DNA from: Chinchilla lanigera
Lineage: Eukaryota; Chordata; Mammalia; Rodentia; Chinchillidae
Assembly (NCBI RefSeq): GCF_000276665.1
Contig: NW_004955466.1
Coordinates: 11,025,567 to 11,089,566 of the forward strand
DNA: 64,000 nucleotides
Direction: 5' to 3'
The notes under the pieces are model-generated. The model had not been told where the DNA came from, made no database searches, and saw only the letters and a program-made list of their open reading frames with translations. Shown one piece after another: positions 45,507-57,770 of this stretch. The first letter of the stretch is position 1. Every line of letters begins with the position of its first letter. The translations under genes and the position numbers were made by a program.

Positions 45507-45662
45507 AGCACTGTGGATTGATCCCTGGTCCTTCACACTGAGCTACCTCCTCAGCCCTTTATTTTTCATTTTGAGACAAGGTCCCACTAAGTTGCTAAGT
45601 TGTCCAGGTTGGACTCAAACTTGCAATTCTCCTGCCTCAGCCTCCCAGAATGCTGGTGGTCC
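45507..45662 (-). mobile_element. B1-dID chimeric SINE, antisense
   Basis: Inverted: ID-like tail ('gattgatccctggtcctt', 'actgagctacctcctcag'), then B1 ('gagacaaggtcccactaa', 'ccaggttggactcaaact', 'ctgcctcagcctcccaga'). Confidence 0.88.
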
Positions 45663-46131
45663 GCTCTCTTCTTTTACTTATTCTAACTTGTTCTAAAGCT
45701 CTACTATAAAATAAAACTGGGGCTAGCTCTCTCCTCGGAGCTGAAGGAAATGCTGAAGTTAGCTTTATTAACAAGCTAAACCTCTCTTTTAGTTAGGTCA
45801 GCACGATTATAAGCCATACATTATCATTCTAGCACACTTACATATGCATTTCCATCTTCTAAATTATTTTGTAGTAATTTTATATAACTTGTACTAAATT
45901 CCATACTGCAAAAAGGTCCGTCATTCATGACTCTGATTCACTGTTCAGGGTCCTGAAAGAAAAATGGATCCAAAATCACACAGCCAGTGCCTACCAGAGC
46001 AGAAAATAGAATTTAGATTTGCTAAAATTCATGTTAGGTGATTCACGGAGGTCATATCCAAAAGGAGGATAAAGTGCTGTCATAACGAACTGAAAGGAAG
46101 AGTGTGAAGTGGAAAACCAGCTATTACTCTG

Positions 46132-46250
46132 CCAGGTGCGGTGGTGCGCACTGTGATCCCAGAACTCTAGGAGGCTGAGGCAGGAAATATGTAGCCAAGT
46201 GAGAAGGCCCTGGGTTCATACCAGTACAGCAAAGTGAACAAACAAAAACA
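46132..46250 (+). mobile_element. B1-dID SINE with internal deletion, sense
   Basis: 'gccaggtgcggtggtgcg', 'aggaggctgaggcaggaa', then a direct jump to ID-like 'ggccctgggttcatacca' and an A-rich end. The B1 3' part and linker are deleted. Confidence 0.8.
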
Positions 46251-46599
46251 ATTGTTCAACATGCTGGGAATGCCAAGCAAGACTCCCGCAGGAGGCCTGC
46301 CAGGTAGTCAAGGGCAGAATACCCATTGTGTGGCCAGTGGCTGAGGGCAGCTGGATGAGTCTGGCCTTGGAGAAGGTGTAGAAGCTGAGATCATGGGATG
46401 TATCCAGGAGGACATCTGCAAGCAGAGATCCCTCTCAGGTTGCTAAGAGCTTTCCTGAGAAGCGCCAGGCCGTCAAAACGTGTATCCTTCCTATTTTAGG
46501 TAAAACTGAAATTTGACCACACATGAACAAACAGACGTGGTGGAAAATTAGGGATAATTTCAACATCCAACAATCAGAAAAGTGAAGTAACTGACTTTG

Positions 46600-47000
46600 T
46601 TTTTGAAGTAATTGATGATAAAATATTTAATGTCATAGAAAAGTTCTCTGTAATATGGTATGGAAAAATTTACTCGGTAAGATGATCCCTTGAAATACAT
46701 AAATTATTAACAATGATTTTATTTCTGAATGGCAAAATTATTACAGGGTTTAATTTTTCATTATTCTTATATTTTCCAAAATCTCTATGAATATGTACTG
46801 CTTTTATAATGAGACCCTCTTTTTTAAATTATCATATTCATTTATATGGTTACAAAAGGATGAATTGGTATCATCTAGTGAACAAAAATACCATCTACAT
46901 AAGTTGTAGCATTATTTAGAAAAAGTAAAAAATTAGAGAAACATAAATGTCTGTCAGCAAAGAAATGGATAGGTAAGTTAATGATTATTATAGATATTAT
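46600..47000 (+). mobile_element. Old L1 3' pieces, sense
   Basis: Two diverged blocks fit old L1 3' sequence: 46,700-46,830 ('tatattttccaaaatctc', 'actgcttttataatgaga') and 46,910-46,990 ('aaacataaatgtctgtca', 'aagaaatggataggtaag'). Their order suggests more than one fragment. Confidence 0.5.
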
Positions 47001-47024
47001 TATAAATTATAAATTTTCTTATTA

Positions 47025-47110
47025 CATAGGTAACATTTATTGGTCTGCACTATGTGCTATATACAGTTCTAAGCATTTCAAGTGTCTTAACCTTTGTAGT
47101 CCCCACTAGG
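47025..47110 (+). mobile_element. MIR or L2 3' fragment, sense
   Basis: 'taacatttattggtctgc', 'ctatatacagttctaagc', 'tcttaacctttgtagtcc' fit the shared MIR/L2 3' end. Confidence 0.6.
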
Positions 47111-47496
47111 ACCTCTGAAGTCCATTCTGGAGAGAGTCCAGAGTCTCTGGAGGATCAGCACCCAGGATACAAGACTGTGCAAGGGACCTGTGGCTTCAGG
47201 GCCAGAGGTGGGACAGCCCACCATGGCTGCCTGCAGGCCAGAAAGCCAGGGGAGCAGGAGCTGTGCAGTCCAAGAAAGTGAGCTACAGAAGCAGAGGGTC
47301 CAGTGATGCAGCCCTGGTCCCAGTGAAGGCCCAGAAGCACCCAGGCTTGTGCATGGTCACATTCAAAAGCCAAACCACCTGGTGTGTGATGTTCATAAGC
47401 CAAAGCAATAAGAAAAAATGCATCTGCTCAAGAAAAGTGGAATGAGTGTGTGCTTGAGTTTTAGCCTTCCTTCAACTGGAAGGGGGTTGTTTATGT
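47111..47496. other. Unique, moderately GC-rich stretch
   Basis: Frames are open on both strands but short. No gene was recognised. Confidence 0.4.
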
Positions 47497-47645
47497 GTGT
47501 GTTTGCTTTGAGACAGGATCTTGCTATGCAGTTCAGGTTGGCCTTGAACTCACGATATAGCCCAGGCTGGCCTTGAACTAGCAGCAATACTCCTACCTCA
47601 GCCTCTCCAGTGCTGGAATTACAGGTGTGCATTGCCATGCCTGGC
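47497..47645 (-). mobile_element. B1 SINE with internal ~30-bp duplication, antisense
   Basis: Inverted B1: 'ctttgagacaggatcttg', 'ctgcctcagcctc'-type block at about 47,597, and 'aattacaggtgtgcattg'. The word 'ggttggccttgaactca' recurs about 31 bases later as 'ggctggccttgaacta', which is the internal duplication characteristic of classic rodent B1. Confidence 0.9.
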
Positions 47646-48974
47646 TCAGCTTCCTCCAGTGTCTATTCCCATGTTCAGGGCAGGTCTTCTGTGCCACCCC
47701 CTGTGCAGGGAATGGGGTCCCGAGAAGGTGCAATGGGAGATTACGAGGAAATTGTAGATACATGCTAAATGGAAAGCTGACACTGGGTGGGACCTGACCT
47801 CTCTGATGGAGAGACAGCGACAACCCAGCATGGTCTGCCTGATTATTTATACATTGTAAAAATGCGGCGGTAGTGTGCAACAGGTCCAATAGTGCAAGGT
47901 CTCAGTGTTTTGCTGAGAACACTGAAAGAAAAACATTCTCAGAGCTCTCTGTGCTGTAGTGAACAGGGGAGAACACCAAGGCAAGACACCTGTTGATAAG
48001 CAACTGAGCTAGAAGTCAACTTGTTTACAGTCTGCCTATGGCAGTCCATGTCCTTGGGACTGGCTTTGCCCTAGTCTCAAGGAGGTTGCCAACCCAGGCA
48101 CTTCCGCACACACCAGTCATCTCAGAGCTGCTTGCACATTCACACTTAGCAGAGTGTTCTACCAACTGTCTGGGCATCTGTCCATCTAGTCCGATTGATG
48201 ACCCTGCCGAACCACCACAATGCTATTGTTATCCTCACCTACAGTTGAGTGATTGCATGTGCAATATTCATTACATCCTGCTGTGTTTACTTTGCATTTA
48301 TTTAATTATTAGCTCTGTTGAACTTTTATGCTTATTTTTATTCAGCATTTAAGAAATGAGGGGACAAAAAGGAATGAAGGATCCTGATACACTGACGTGG
48401 AAAGATGCCCACGATGTGTAGTTATATAAACAAAGCAAGTCACAAAAGAGAATATTCAGGATAATCACCTTTCCATACATAAGAAACAAAAATGTCTGCA
48501 GGCATTGGATAGAGAAAAAGTTTTTGAAGCAGTAAAGCAGATGATTGAAAGGCCTGTCCAAGGCAGAGCAGAAGTGAAAAAGACAGTTTCACATTTTACT
48601 TCATTAAATTTGAAATTTTTAAAGACTTGTGTTATTAAAATATCTTTTTAAAAGAACTGTGAAAAATAAAATTACGCTATCTTCATCAACTAAAGCCATG
48701 GAAGACAAAGTACAACCTCTCTAGGAAAACCCAAGTCAAGTGTGCCAAGGCTGTCCCGCAGGGACTGGGGGGGCTAGGGAGCGGGGCACATCTGAACATA
48801 GCCACTCAGGGAGGGAGGAGGATGGTGGCTTGAGGGTTCCAGGAGAACTTGGCTAAGCAAAGTAATTAATCAGGAAATTACAGTGGTGAGGTGAGGTGAT
48901 ACAACTTTCTTAGTGGAAGTCCTTACATTGCAGCTCTAATTCAGGACTTGATCCCAGCTGATTAAAAATTAACT
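47646..48974. other. Unique stretch with a G-quadruplex motif
   Basis: No repeat or gene was recognised in 1.3 kb. A G4 pattern lies at 48,761-48,786. Confidence 0.45.
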
Positions 48975-49120
48975 AATGGGTAGGCATGGATGGTGTCTTG
49001 AACCCACAGTCACAAGTACTCAGGAGGCTGAGGCAAGAGGATCCACTTGGCCCAGGAATTTGAAGCCTGGGTGAACAAAATAGCAAGACCATATCTCAAA
49101 AAAAAAAAAAAAAAAAGTTA
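48975..49120 (+). mobile_element. B1/Alu-like SINE, sense, with poly(A)
   Basis: 'gggtaggcatggatggtg', 'aggaggctgaggcaagag', 'agcaagaccatatctcaa' and a 19-base poly(A) at about 49,099-49,117. Confidence 0.82.
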
Positions 49121-49755
49121 TATTGATTTCAGCAGCAGATAACTACTCTTCTGTTCTAAGGCAAAGAAACGACATGGCAGGACACAGAATATTCAGAAAA
49201 TTAAGCTTCTAGGCCACTCAGGTGCATTGGCAGGAGAAAAAACCCTGCATAGTTAGAGATATTTTAATATCGTGGCATAAAATAAGAGTGAGAAGGCCAA
49301 AGTAGAGATATGGGAAATGCAAAGGAAGAGACAGTTCAGAACAGTATTACATGTTAATATAAATTTTTAAGTTGATTAGTAATTTTTTAAGTGCTTAAAA
49401 AAAAGACTCAGAAGAAAAACAGAACAGTGCAACCCTTAGACCCGAGCAAGCGGGCTCCTTCTCAGGACGGCAAGATTTTAGAAGACTCCAGACTTCACAA
49501 ACGTAACCCAATGGCATTTCATCGAAGCACACAGGTTCGTCTCCCTACACCAGTGTCTTATGTGGCCCAACTTGGCCTTTGGTTCCACCCACCCACTCCC
49601 CTGACGAACTTCTCCCAGACCCCGGGGAGATGCTTGGCACTGCTCCTGTCCCGGGCTGGAAACCGCATAGTAGTGCCCAGACGTGGCCCAACAGGGCACA
49701 GGAGGGCACAGACAGCAGTGGCACTTGTGTTCAAGGGAAGACACAGTGCACACCG
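49121..49755. other. Unique sequence, nothing recognised
   Basis: A 127-codon plus-strand frame (49,391-49,774) runs into the SINE on its right. It has no recognisable coding character. Confidence 0.4.
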
Positions 49756-49955
49756 GGGGCTCAGACCCCTCTGAAGGCTGAGGCAAAGAGTACAAGTTTG
49801 AGTCCAGTCTAAGCAATTTGGCAAGAGCCTGTCTCAAAATTTAAAAAAAAGAAAAAATAGTGGGAATGCAGCTCGGTGACAGGGTACTGGCCTAGCGTGC
49901 TCCAGGCCCTGAGTTCAAGTCTGAGCACAGACAACAAACAAACAAGCAAATGACA
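49756..49955 (+). mobile_element. 5'-truncated B1-dID SINE, sense
   Basis: The B1 rest 'ctgaaggctgaggcaaag' and 'agagcctgtctcaaaatt' is followed by ID-like 'ggccctgagttcaagtct' and an (AAAC)-rich tail. Confidence 0.85.
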
Positions 49956-50066
49956 GGAACTTAAAAGAGCCTTTTTCTCTGCACTGAAGAAGCAGATGCT
50001 TATGTTACAAAATGTTTTCCCCCAAAACTATTCTAACTGTTCCCCCAAAACAACATCTATTCTCTT

Positions 50067-50117
50067 CTTTTTTTTTTTTTTTGGTACCAGGAATCGAACT
50101 CAAGAACTTACACTTGC
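50067..50117 (-). mobile_element. Truncated ID SINE, antisense
   Basis: T-tract, 'ttggtaccaggaatcgaa' and 'ctcaagaacttacacttg'. Only the 3' half of the element is present. Confidence 0.8.
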
Positions 50118-51184
50118 TCTTTTGCTTCTTTTCTGTGTTTCTATCCATGATTTTAGCCTCTTCATAAGTTAGTGGAGTGAGGAATATTTGTAATAGTAAA
50201 TAATTCATATTACTCATAATTGAGAATCATATATAACATCTATAAAGACCTTTGTATGGTTTCATTTTCTACAAGATTTTAATGAAATGTTTAGAAAAAG
50301 TTTTTAAAATTGAATTAATATGTCAGCTTTGTCTAAATAATTTTGCCTTAAAATGTTGATATTTAATATTATTTGCATTTTAACTTTTAACTTTATTAAT
50401 ATATTTAAATATTTTAGAGGAAAAGAACCCTTGTGAAAATACACTGAAAAATAATTTTCATATTTTATAAAAGTTGTCATTATGTGTATTTTTACTTCAA
50501 ATTACATTTTTGCTGAAAATACATTCAAATTTGTGTTTTGAGGAGTTTTGGGTTGTTTTCTAGAAGGACCTTCAACCTGAAGCATTTTTGATACAATTAC
50601 ATTTTATTTTCTAACCATTTAGATAGTTGCTGTTAATAGAGTACAAATTGTGTGAGAATCCTGATTATAACAACATAACTGATTTTGCTGAAGAGGCAAG
50701 AAGTTTTATTAAACACACACATAATAACTTGTGAAATATGTATGCCTTTATTTTATCACTTATCCAAACAGCACCAATCAACAGAATGCCCAAACATGTG
50801 CAATTATAATTAAATTTAGTTGTCTCTGGCATTGTGCCAAATTGCAGTCTTATTTAAGCCATAGCTTTACCCATATTTTCCTGTAGTTTATTACAAAGGC
50901 ATTATTTTTTAAGGCAAAAGGATTTTAATTTATTCAGAGTTTGTAAGGTTGAATTTTTATCATTTTAAAATCTTTCACTTATAAAGTTTATGGACCCCTA
51001 TTTTACTCTTGGGTCCTTCAAATGACATGGGCAGTCCTGGATCCCAGAGACAGTAACACGGGGAACAAAGGAAATGGATGCATTAAGGATAAAAATGACT
51101 ATCAATCTGGTGATCCCGCTGACAAGAAGAGGAGCACAGGAGAGGGAAGTGGTTTAGAGCTAGAAAGTCTTGTGAGTTCAGAGG
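50118..51184. other. Very AT-rich unique stretch
   Basis: About 50,220-51,000 is strongly A/T-rich with TTTAA and ATTA words. No repeat family is clear. The part 50,640-50,990 looks like a conserved non-coding element and is reported as a finding. Confidence 0.45.
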
Positions 51185-51525
51185 AGGAGTCTGGGGAGGT
51201 TTTCCGGGGCACTGTATGTATCAAGATGCAGAGCCATTGATGAGCTCATGGCTGAATGTGCTGTTAGGAGGCAGGGCCTCACGGAGGAGGCCTCACCTCG
51301 GTGAGCTTTGGAGATAGATCGCCTCCCTCTACCTCCCTTGTCTCTCTGCTTCCTGGTTGCCAGGAAGTGGCGATGCTCCACCAGGGCCTTCTGCTATGAT
51401 GTTTCTGCCTCGCAGCTGGCTAATCACGGACTGAATCCTGTGAACCAAGGGCCAGAATCATTCCTCCTTAAGTTGTGGGTGTTGGATACTATATCCCGGC
51501 AACTGCAAAGCTGACTAACCCAGGC
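51185..51525 (+). mobile_element. MaLR-type LTR, sense
   Basis: 'gctgttaggaggcagggc', 'tggttgccaggaagtggc', 'ttctgctatgatgtttct', 'cacggactgaatcctgtg' and the end 'caaagctgactaaccc' fit the 3' two-thirds of a rodent MaLR LTR. The body could begin further left, around 51,020. Confidence 0.65.
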
Positions 51526-52204
51526 GGCTTGTCCACTGTCCTTTCATAAAGTCTGGCAAGGATGAGTGCCTGTAATCAGTTATGAACCTGAAGGAACGAC
51601 ACATTCAGCGTCAGTTCCATACGGAAGGAACAGTGGGAGGATGAACGTGGCATCCCTGACTTGTGCAGCTGAGCTGTCCCTGTGAAGACACCATGTGTGG
51701 AGCAATCCCAGAGTAGAATGGCAGCATGAATAGCCACTCTGCTAGATGGAATCAGAGTTAAGCATTTCTCCTGGGGGCAATCCCGGAGTGGCTCTTAATC
51801 TAGACTTCAGAAATACAGGCTTTATTTCAGAATACCCAATTCACACTATGGGCTGCTAGAGTAAATTTTATTAAATAGATTCTCTAAGATCTTTCTATCA
51901 CTGTTCTCTGAAAATCACATTCCTTTCTCTCAGCTAGCTGTGGGCTGAGGTGACCTCACCTTAGTTTCCTTACATCATATACGTAGGCTACACTGTTTCT
52001 CTTACATCACCTAATACTTTCCAAAAGGGACCCAGCACTCTGTCTGCTTCTCCTCAGATCTATGGCTTGACTGGTCACCTTTCCCTCCTCCCCACAGTCA
52101 CTGCCAGGTGGCCATAGCCACTGGTCACACACTACTGACTCTTTTCTTAGCCCCAGTTGGACTGGCGTGCCAAGTTTCAATCTTACATGAGCCAATTCAA
52201 ATAT
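51526..52204. other. Unique sequence, nothing recognised
   Basis: No repeat or gene was recognised. Confidence 0.4.
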
Positions 52205-52545
52205 TGTGTTAGATTTCTATCACTGTTACAAAATGCCTGAGATATTTTATAAGAAAGGTTTATTTTAGCTCGTGATTTCAGAGATGTTAGAGCCACAGTG
52301 CTTGGCCCTATTGCTCTAGGCCTGTAGCAGCACCATAAGTCACCGCAGGAGAGGAGGCCTATTCAACTCATGGAAGCTGGGAAGCAAAGAGATGGGGGAG
52401 CTCCCAGCCTCCCCTCAAGAGTACACCCCAATGTGCTTCCACTATACCTCACTTGTCAAAGGCCTTACCGCGTCCCAGTAGCACCGTGCCCCAGGGCCCA
52501 AGTCTGTAGCACCAAGTGTTACCAACTGTAACTGATACAGTCCTG
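52205..52545 (-). mobile_element. MaLR-type LTR, antisense
   Basis: Inverted MaLR blocks: 'gttagatttctatcactg', 'caaaatgcctgagatatt', 'gtttattttagctcgtga' and, at the far end, 'ccaactgtaactgataca'. Confidence 0.7.
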
Positions 52546-55004
52546 AGTATTTGAGGGGAGGAAAGGAGAGGAGCTCAGCGGAGAACCTGGGGAAGACTGC
52601 ACCCATCTCCAGGGGATAATTTAACCTTTTCCTTCCTTTCTTATTCCTTCCCCTGCTCTCCCCAGCCTCAACTGCTTGAGTCTTCAGGAATCTTCTAGGG
52701 TCAGAGAAATGTTTTCTGTGACTCTGACCCACACAGGGCAGTCTTACAATACTTTTAACCCTTTAGTAGATGGCCCTGCTCATTATAGGAGGTTAAAATG
52801 TAGCGTTCCTAACCTCTATGCATATTCAACTTATTTTAAAATTCAGTTCAAATTAATCCAGCATGCCTGGGCTAAGCCGTATTAATGTAGTAGTCTCAGC
52901 TTCCACTCCTCTGTCACCCAGCCCCGCACCCGGGACCCCTCACCTGTCAGAGGGCTGTGGTCCGTCTCACCCACTCACTCATTCCCTAAACATATTTTGG
53001 CTTTGCCAAACCAGTTTGGGTTCTTTGTAAGACAGAATTCAAGAAATGAGTACATAGAAAAAAGACCTGAAAGGAAGAGGAAAACTAGCAGGAATCTTGC
53101 TTCCATCACTCGCCTTTGTTGTTAGAAAGCTAAGCGGTGGGTAAAGCTGAAGGGAGTTTTAAAAGCAAAGGCTGAGCTAGTTAATTGATCTACACAATGT
53201 AGAACAGAGGAGCAGGGAGGAAGGACCAAAAGAGGAGAAACCGCCCGATGTGTGAAGCTTATTTCTTGGGGAGGGTGGTGTGTTGGAACCCCTGCAGTGT
53301 GCAAGAGGTGAGACTGGAGAGAGATTTTTGGACTGTGGAATATGGAATACACCCCTGAAATGTCCTATAAGTGACACAGGTAAAAATTAGAATTCTTTTA
53401 TTTCTGTGGTTGCTGTGTCTGAAATTATGCTTCACATGGGGACCGGGTACCTGAGGCTTCCTTTTGTGTTTCAGTTGTGTGATGACGGGTGTGGTCAGGT
53501 CCCACTTGCTGTTCCTCAGGAGATGATCCTCCAAGAAACGTGTGCGCCGACAGCATGTACCCAGGTGGGACGGACTCAGCGTTTCCTGTGGACACTCCCT
53601 TGTGCTTTCTTCCTCTTAAGAATTGCTCAGGACTTGTTTGACATGTCTCTTTCTTACTTTCCAAGAGGAAAGATGGAATTTCACAATGATGGTTGTCCCA
53701 TCTGAATTTTTTCTAGGCGAATTTACAGCATTGTGGATATGGCATATGGATGGATTCCCCAACATTCTTTATGAGCTGATTTTTTTTTTTTTACTTTTAC
53801 ATTTTTCTGATGTATGTGTGTAGTTCATAATAAAAAAGTTTAAATTATTTAAAGTATTTCTATCTTGTTGCTCACCAATAATTGAAGCTCAGAATGTTGG
53901 GAAATGTGAAAAAGCACTTTTTTCCCTCTATGTCAAAGTTGGGGAACAGGTCCTAAACTTAGAAACAGATTTCCACATTTACTACCCCTCTTTCACCTAG
54001 TTAATGGCTAGTTAATCGGTCATCAGAAAAAGACCGACTCAATTTAAAATGACTTTTTACACGTGTAATTTAGGTAGACCCAGGAAATAATTTATTAAAT
54101 AATACCCAGTCCTGTTTTTCTTCTTCTAGTCTTGAAATGCATTTATATTTTAAACATAATGTCATCCAGATATTTTTTATAATTCCTTCATGTTTATGAG
54201 AAGTATAGATTTCTTTTTGTCAAAGAGCTTAAGATCAGATTCCAAAACAAGAGGGCTGGTGCTGAACAAGAATTCAGCATTTTTCATGAGGATATAATCC
54301 AACTCTAGAAGGAGCCATGGTTTGACTATGCCAGATTTAGGGATAAACTCCTTTTTGGTCAGTGGAGAGGGTTGAAATTTTAATCAACTATTTTCTAGCT
54401 GATAGAATCCCATATGGCGTTGGGTCATTTTGAACATGGGAATGCTCTGACATTGCACATCCCTTTTGTTTCTGCCCCCAAAATAAAGCCCCAACATCCC
54501 CTGTTTGGGGAGCTGCTTTTGGTCGATGCTACTCCCAAGAGCTCGTTGATGTCTGCTGGCAAAGCTACCCCAGCAAGTCATGCGTGAGGAGGCTCCTTGC
54601 TAACGTTTTGGCATGTCATGGTTATGCACCGCTAAGTCTTTGTCAGGAATGAACCTGTTGCCAATGTTTGTTGTCCATGCCTGTTGTTATTAATTTTCTT
54701 TCGTCTCCACCCGTCTAGCAATCATGCTCTGTTGTAAACAGCAAGGAGGAGTGAGTGAGCTCAAGGTGGCTGTCCTTCCCATTAGCTTGCAAGAGCAAAG
54801 GGGGCTGAGGTGCAGGAAAGAGAAGGAGGAGTGTATCAAAGCAGCACCTCCCAGACAGAACTTCACGAGCAGGAATTCCTAAGCCTAAAAACACCGTGAT
54901 CCACCATCCCTGCACTGGAATCCCCAAGGAAGATTTAGAAAGATGGATGTAGGCACCTCTCCCATAGTTAAGTGTGTCCAGGGGCTAATTGTATCCTCTC
55001 GAGT
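52546..55004. other. Long unique stretch
   Basis: About 2.5 kb without a recognisable repeat, apart from T- and A-rich runs near 53,780-53,870. Frames on both strands reach about 100 codons (for example 53,406-53,705) without coding character. Confidence 0.45.
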
Positions 55005-55055
55005 TTTTTAAACGTGAAGTGATGCTGATGTAAAGTCAAGATTGAGAACCACCTT
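55005..55055 (+). mobile_element. MER5A-like hAT fragment, sense
   Basis: 'gtgaagtgatgctgatgt' followed by 'agattgagaaccacc' matches the 3' end of the MER5 family of non-autonomous hAT transposons. Only the last ~50 bases are clear. Confidence 0.5.
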
Positions 55056-55227
55056 GATCTGGACTCAGCGAGCCTCTCCTGCAAGGATCCCTCCCTGGAG
55101 TCCAGCCAGAGCTTGCATTCACACTCGCTGGAAGGCCCCCCTCCGATGTCACAGGCTCATGTGATAGAAGAGCTGCTGGGGACCTGCAAGGTCAGCTGGC
55201 TTCACCCTCTCTCATGAGACAAGTGTG

Positions 55228-55410
55228 ATTCGACACAAAGAGCACTGGACTTGGGTCCCAAGACTGCACGCTCTTGCTGCTTGTTAAATGAACTATGGCT
55301 AGTCCTGCTGTTCCTGCCAATCTCGTTTTCCTAAGTTATGGAATGTTTGGGAAGCTTAGTGACCATTACCAGTACCTATCTCAGCTCCAGGCCTGTGGCA
55401 GTGTTTATAG
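55228..55410 (+). mobile_element. MIR SINE, sense, diverged
   Basis: 'aaagagcactggacttgg', 'gtgaccattaccagtacc' and 'tatctcagctccaggcct' lie in MIR order, but identity is low. Confidence 0.45.
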
Positions 55411-55645
55411 GCCAGTACATATTGTTGTCTTTGTTTCTGTCTGTAGAAATAAAGCACTGTACCTCTCAGAGGTGAGATGAGTTCCCCAGCTCTACTGTAT
55501 CTGATGCTGCCAGCAGTATTCTTATTTGGGTATTGTTGATTTCCTTTATTTGGGCCAAGTGAAAATACATTTGAACTCTATGCATTTGTTATCACTTATC
55601 CCTTACCCAGTCCCCATAGAAACACTAACAGAATTTGCTTAAGAG

Positions 55646-55692
55646 GAGGCTGGAAGTGAAGCTCAGTGACAAAGCACTTGCCCGTCAACTTA
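55646..55692 (+). mobile_element. ID SINE fragment, sense
   Basis: 'gaggctggaagtgaagct' and 'cagtgacaaagcacttgc' are the diverged A-box half of an ID element. Confidence 0.6.
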
Positions 55693-56223
55693 GAAAAGAG
55701 TTGGCTTAAGAGAACCTATAATATAGAAGCAAATGAAAATGTTAATGTTGTTTCAGGATTTCTAGGGCTAGGGCTGTGCACCAAATCCCAGATCTGAAAA
55801 CATTCCACTTTAGAGTCCCAAACAATCTATCTACATCTCCTCTGCTATCTCCTCCATCGACAAAATGAAAAAATTCCACCAGAGATTAATTCCTGCCTGC
55901 ATGGCACTTTAAAGATTAAAATGCACTACACGCGAAAAGCAAAGCATTACCCATAGGGAGGAATAGGCAAAGCACCATGGGAAGAGGTAATAACAAGTGA
56001 ATCAACCAGAAGGTGAGCCTGTACTAGAAGTGAGCTGCACAATTGCTATGAACTTAGATTTCCCATCTTGATCCCTGCAGTATCTATAGTCTGCCTGATT
56101 GAGACTTAACTACAATCAAAATTCCAAGCAAAGCTTCTGTGTTTATAGGAAAGGGCTAGCCATTTTTTAAATTAGAAAATTTGAGGTAAGTTAGTTCTTT
56201 GCTAAATATTTATTCCATTTATT
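55693..56223. other. Unique sequence, nothing recognised
   Basis: No repeat or gene was recognised. Confidence 0.4.
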
Positions 56224-56279
56224 TTCTCTCTCTGTCTCTGTCTATCTCTGCCTCTGTCTCTGTCTCTCTCTCTCTCTCA
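56224..56279. repeat. (TC)n/(TCTG)n microsatellite
   Basis: TC and CTGT repeats over about 55 bases. Confidence 0.92.
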
Positions 56280-57264
56280 TCTTCACACTTAAATATGTCC
56301 CAGTTGATGACATCTTAAGTCATGTGGGGATAGACTAAATGTCTACCTATGACAAAAGGCTTTCCCTTAACTGTCCAAAGTGCTTCTGAGCCATTAAATA
56401 ATTCAAAACCAGAAAACACTATCAGGTACCCATATAGATTCATGTCTCTTTCTGCTGCCCTAAATGATTCCAAAGTTCACCAAATTATCTTATTTTGGTC
56501 ACATACTTGCTAAATCAAGTACATGATTGTTAAATAAACTACAAAATTAGGTAGCAGAATATTCTCTGCTTGGTATTACAAAGTTTGTTTTTCCTGAAAT
56601 AATGTCACTATCCTTAGGACAACTACAATTCATATTTCCATTAAGGCCTAAACCTGATACCTTCTGAGGAACATTTGCCACTACAACCTATACTGAACAA
56701 TCCCTGTCCAAGGGGAGTGTGTAAAGTTAAAAAAAAAATAAAATTTGGATATGACAGAATTAATGATTTGTTGACATTTCTTGCAAGTGTGGTTCTCAAA
56801 GATGTGGGACATGGGTGCAGTTGAAGGTGGCTGGAGCTATGGTAGAAGTAATCCCATCCAAAGGCAGGAAAGCCAAGGGCTATTCCCAGTCCCAGTGTCC
56901 CTGGTTTAAACTAATGAAATGGGTGCCAGCCATCTGGGAGATTCCTGGATCTACCACGTCTATCTTAGATGTCCCACCCACAGGCCCGAGAATCCTCTCA
57001 TGTATTTTTAATCCGGAACGAACAACTGCCCCCAGGTGACACCATACTGTGGCCAGGACCAGGATGGATTTAGATGGCACAGACTCTGGAAGCCCCAGTG
57101 GCTAGCTGGGCAACCTTAGCCCGCACATATCTTATAATATGACACCAAGTCTTAAGTGAGTGAATTTTTCAGAGCATGCTTATCCCATCATGAAATAGTT
57201 TGTTCTGTTGTTCTCAGTTCTATGAGAACAGTATGTTTTTACTTGAACTTTTATATTTCAATCC
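56280..57264. other. Unique sequence, nothing recognised
   Basis: No clear repeat or gene in about 1 kb. Confidence 0.4.
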
Positions 57265-57365
57265 TTAGCCAAACTGCAAGTTCACTGAGAAGAGGAACCA
57301 TGTTATCTATTATACATCCACAGTGTCTAGTGTAACGTCAGTAGATAAGGGATAGATATTCAAGC
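57265..57365 (+). mobile_element. L2-like 3' fragment, sense
   Basis: 'aaactgcaagttcactga', 'gaggaaccatgttatcta' and 'cacagtgtctagtgtaac' lie in L2 3'-end order. Confidence 0.5.
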
Positions 57366-57728
57366 ACACCTGGTTTCATTGCATTGTTGAAGCTTTAGTA
57401 CAGTCCAGACTGTCTCAAGTGGATTTTCTTAACTGCTTGGAAAGAACCCTGCCTAGCAAAGACATGCCTCCCCCTCCTCACACCCAGGAGGCCTTACACA
57501 TGGCTGTGTCATCAGCCACACTGGGACAGAAGCAGTACATTCCTTTATCAGAGATGTTGACAGAAGAACAACAACAAAAAATCTTTATTAATATATTTTT
57601 GTGATTCCATTGCTTGGTTGTAAATACAACATTCTATTTTTGTCTGATTTTCTGATTTTGCACATAGCTCTTCATCAATACTGTGTTTATTTTTCCTGTT
57701 TGGCTAAGTGATTAAAGAAAGAAAAGTG

Positions 57729-57729
<1 letters not shown>
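57366..57729. other. Unique sequence, nothing recognised
   Basis: No repeat or gene was recognised. Confidence 0.4.

Positions 57730-57769
<40 letters not shown>
57730..57769. repeat. Pure (CA)20 microsatellite
   Basis: Twenty uninterrupted CA units. Its length and purity make it likely to be polymorphic. Confidence 0.98.

Positions 57770-57770
<1 letters not shown>

Noticed and set aside
49391..49774. A 127-codon frame as a coding exon
   Set aside because: It extends into a B1-dID SINE, and overlapping frames exist on the opposite strand. No coding signature.
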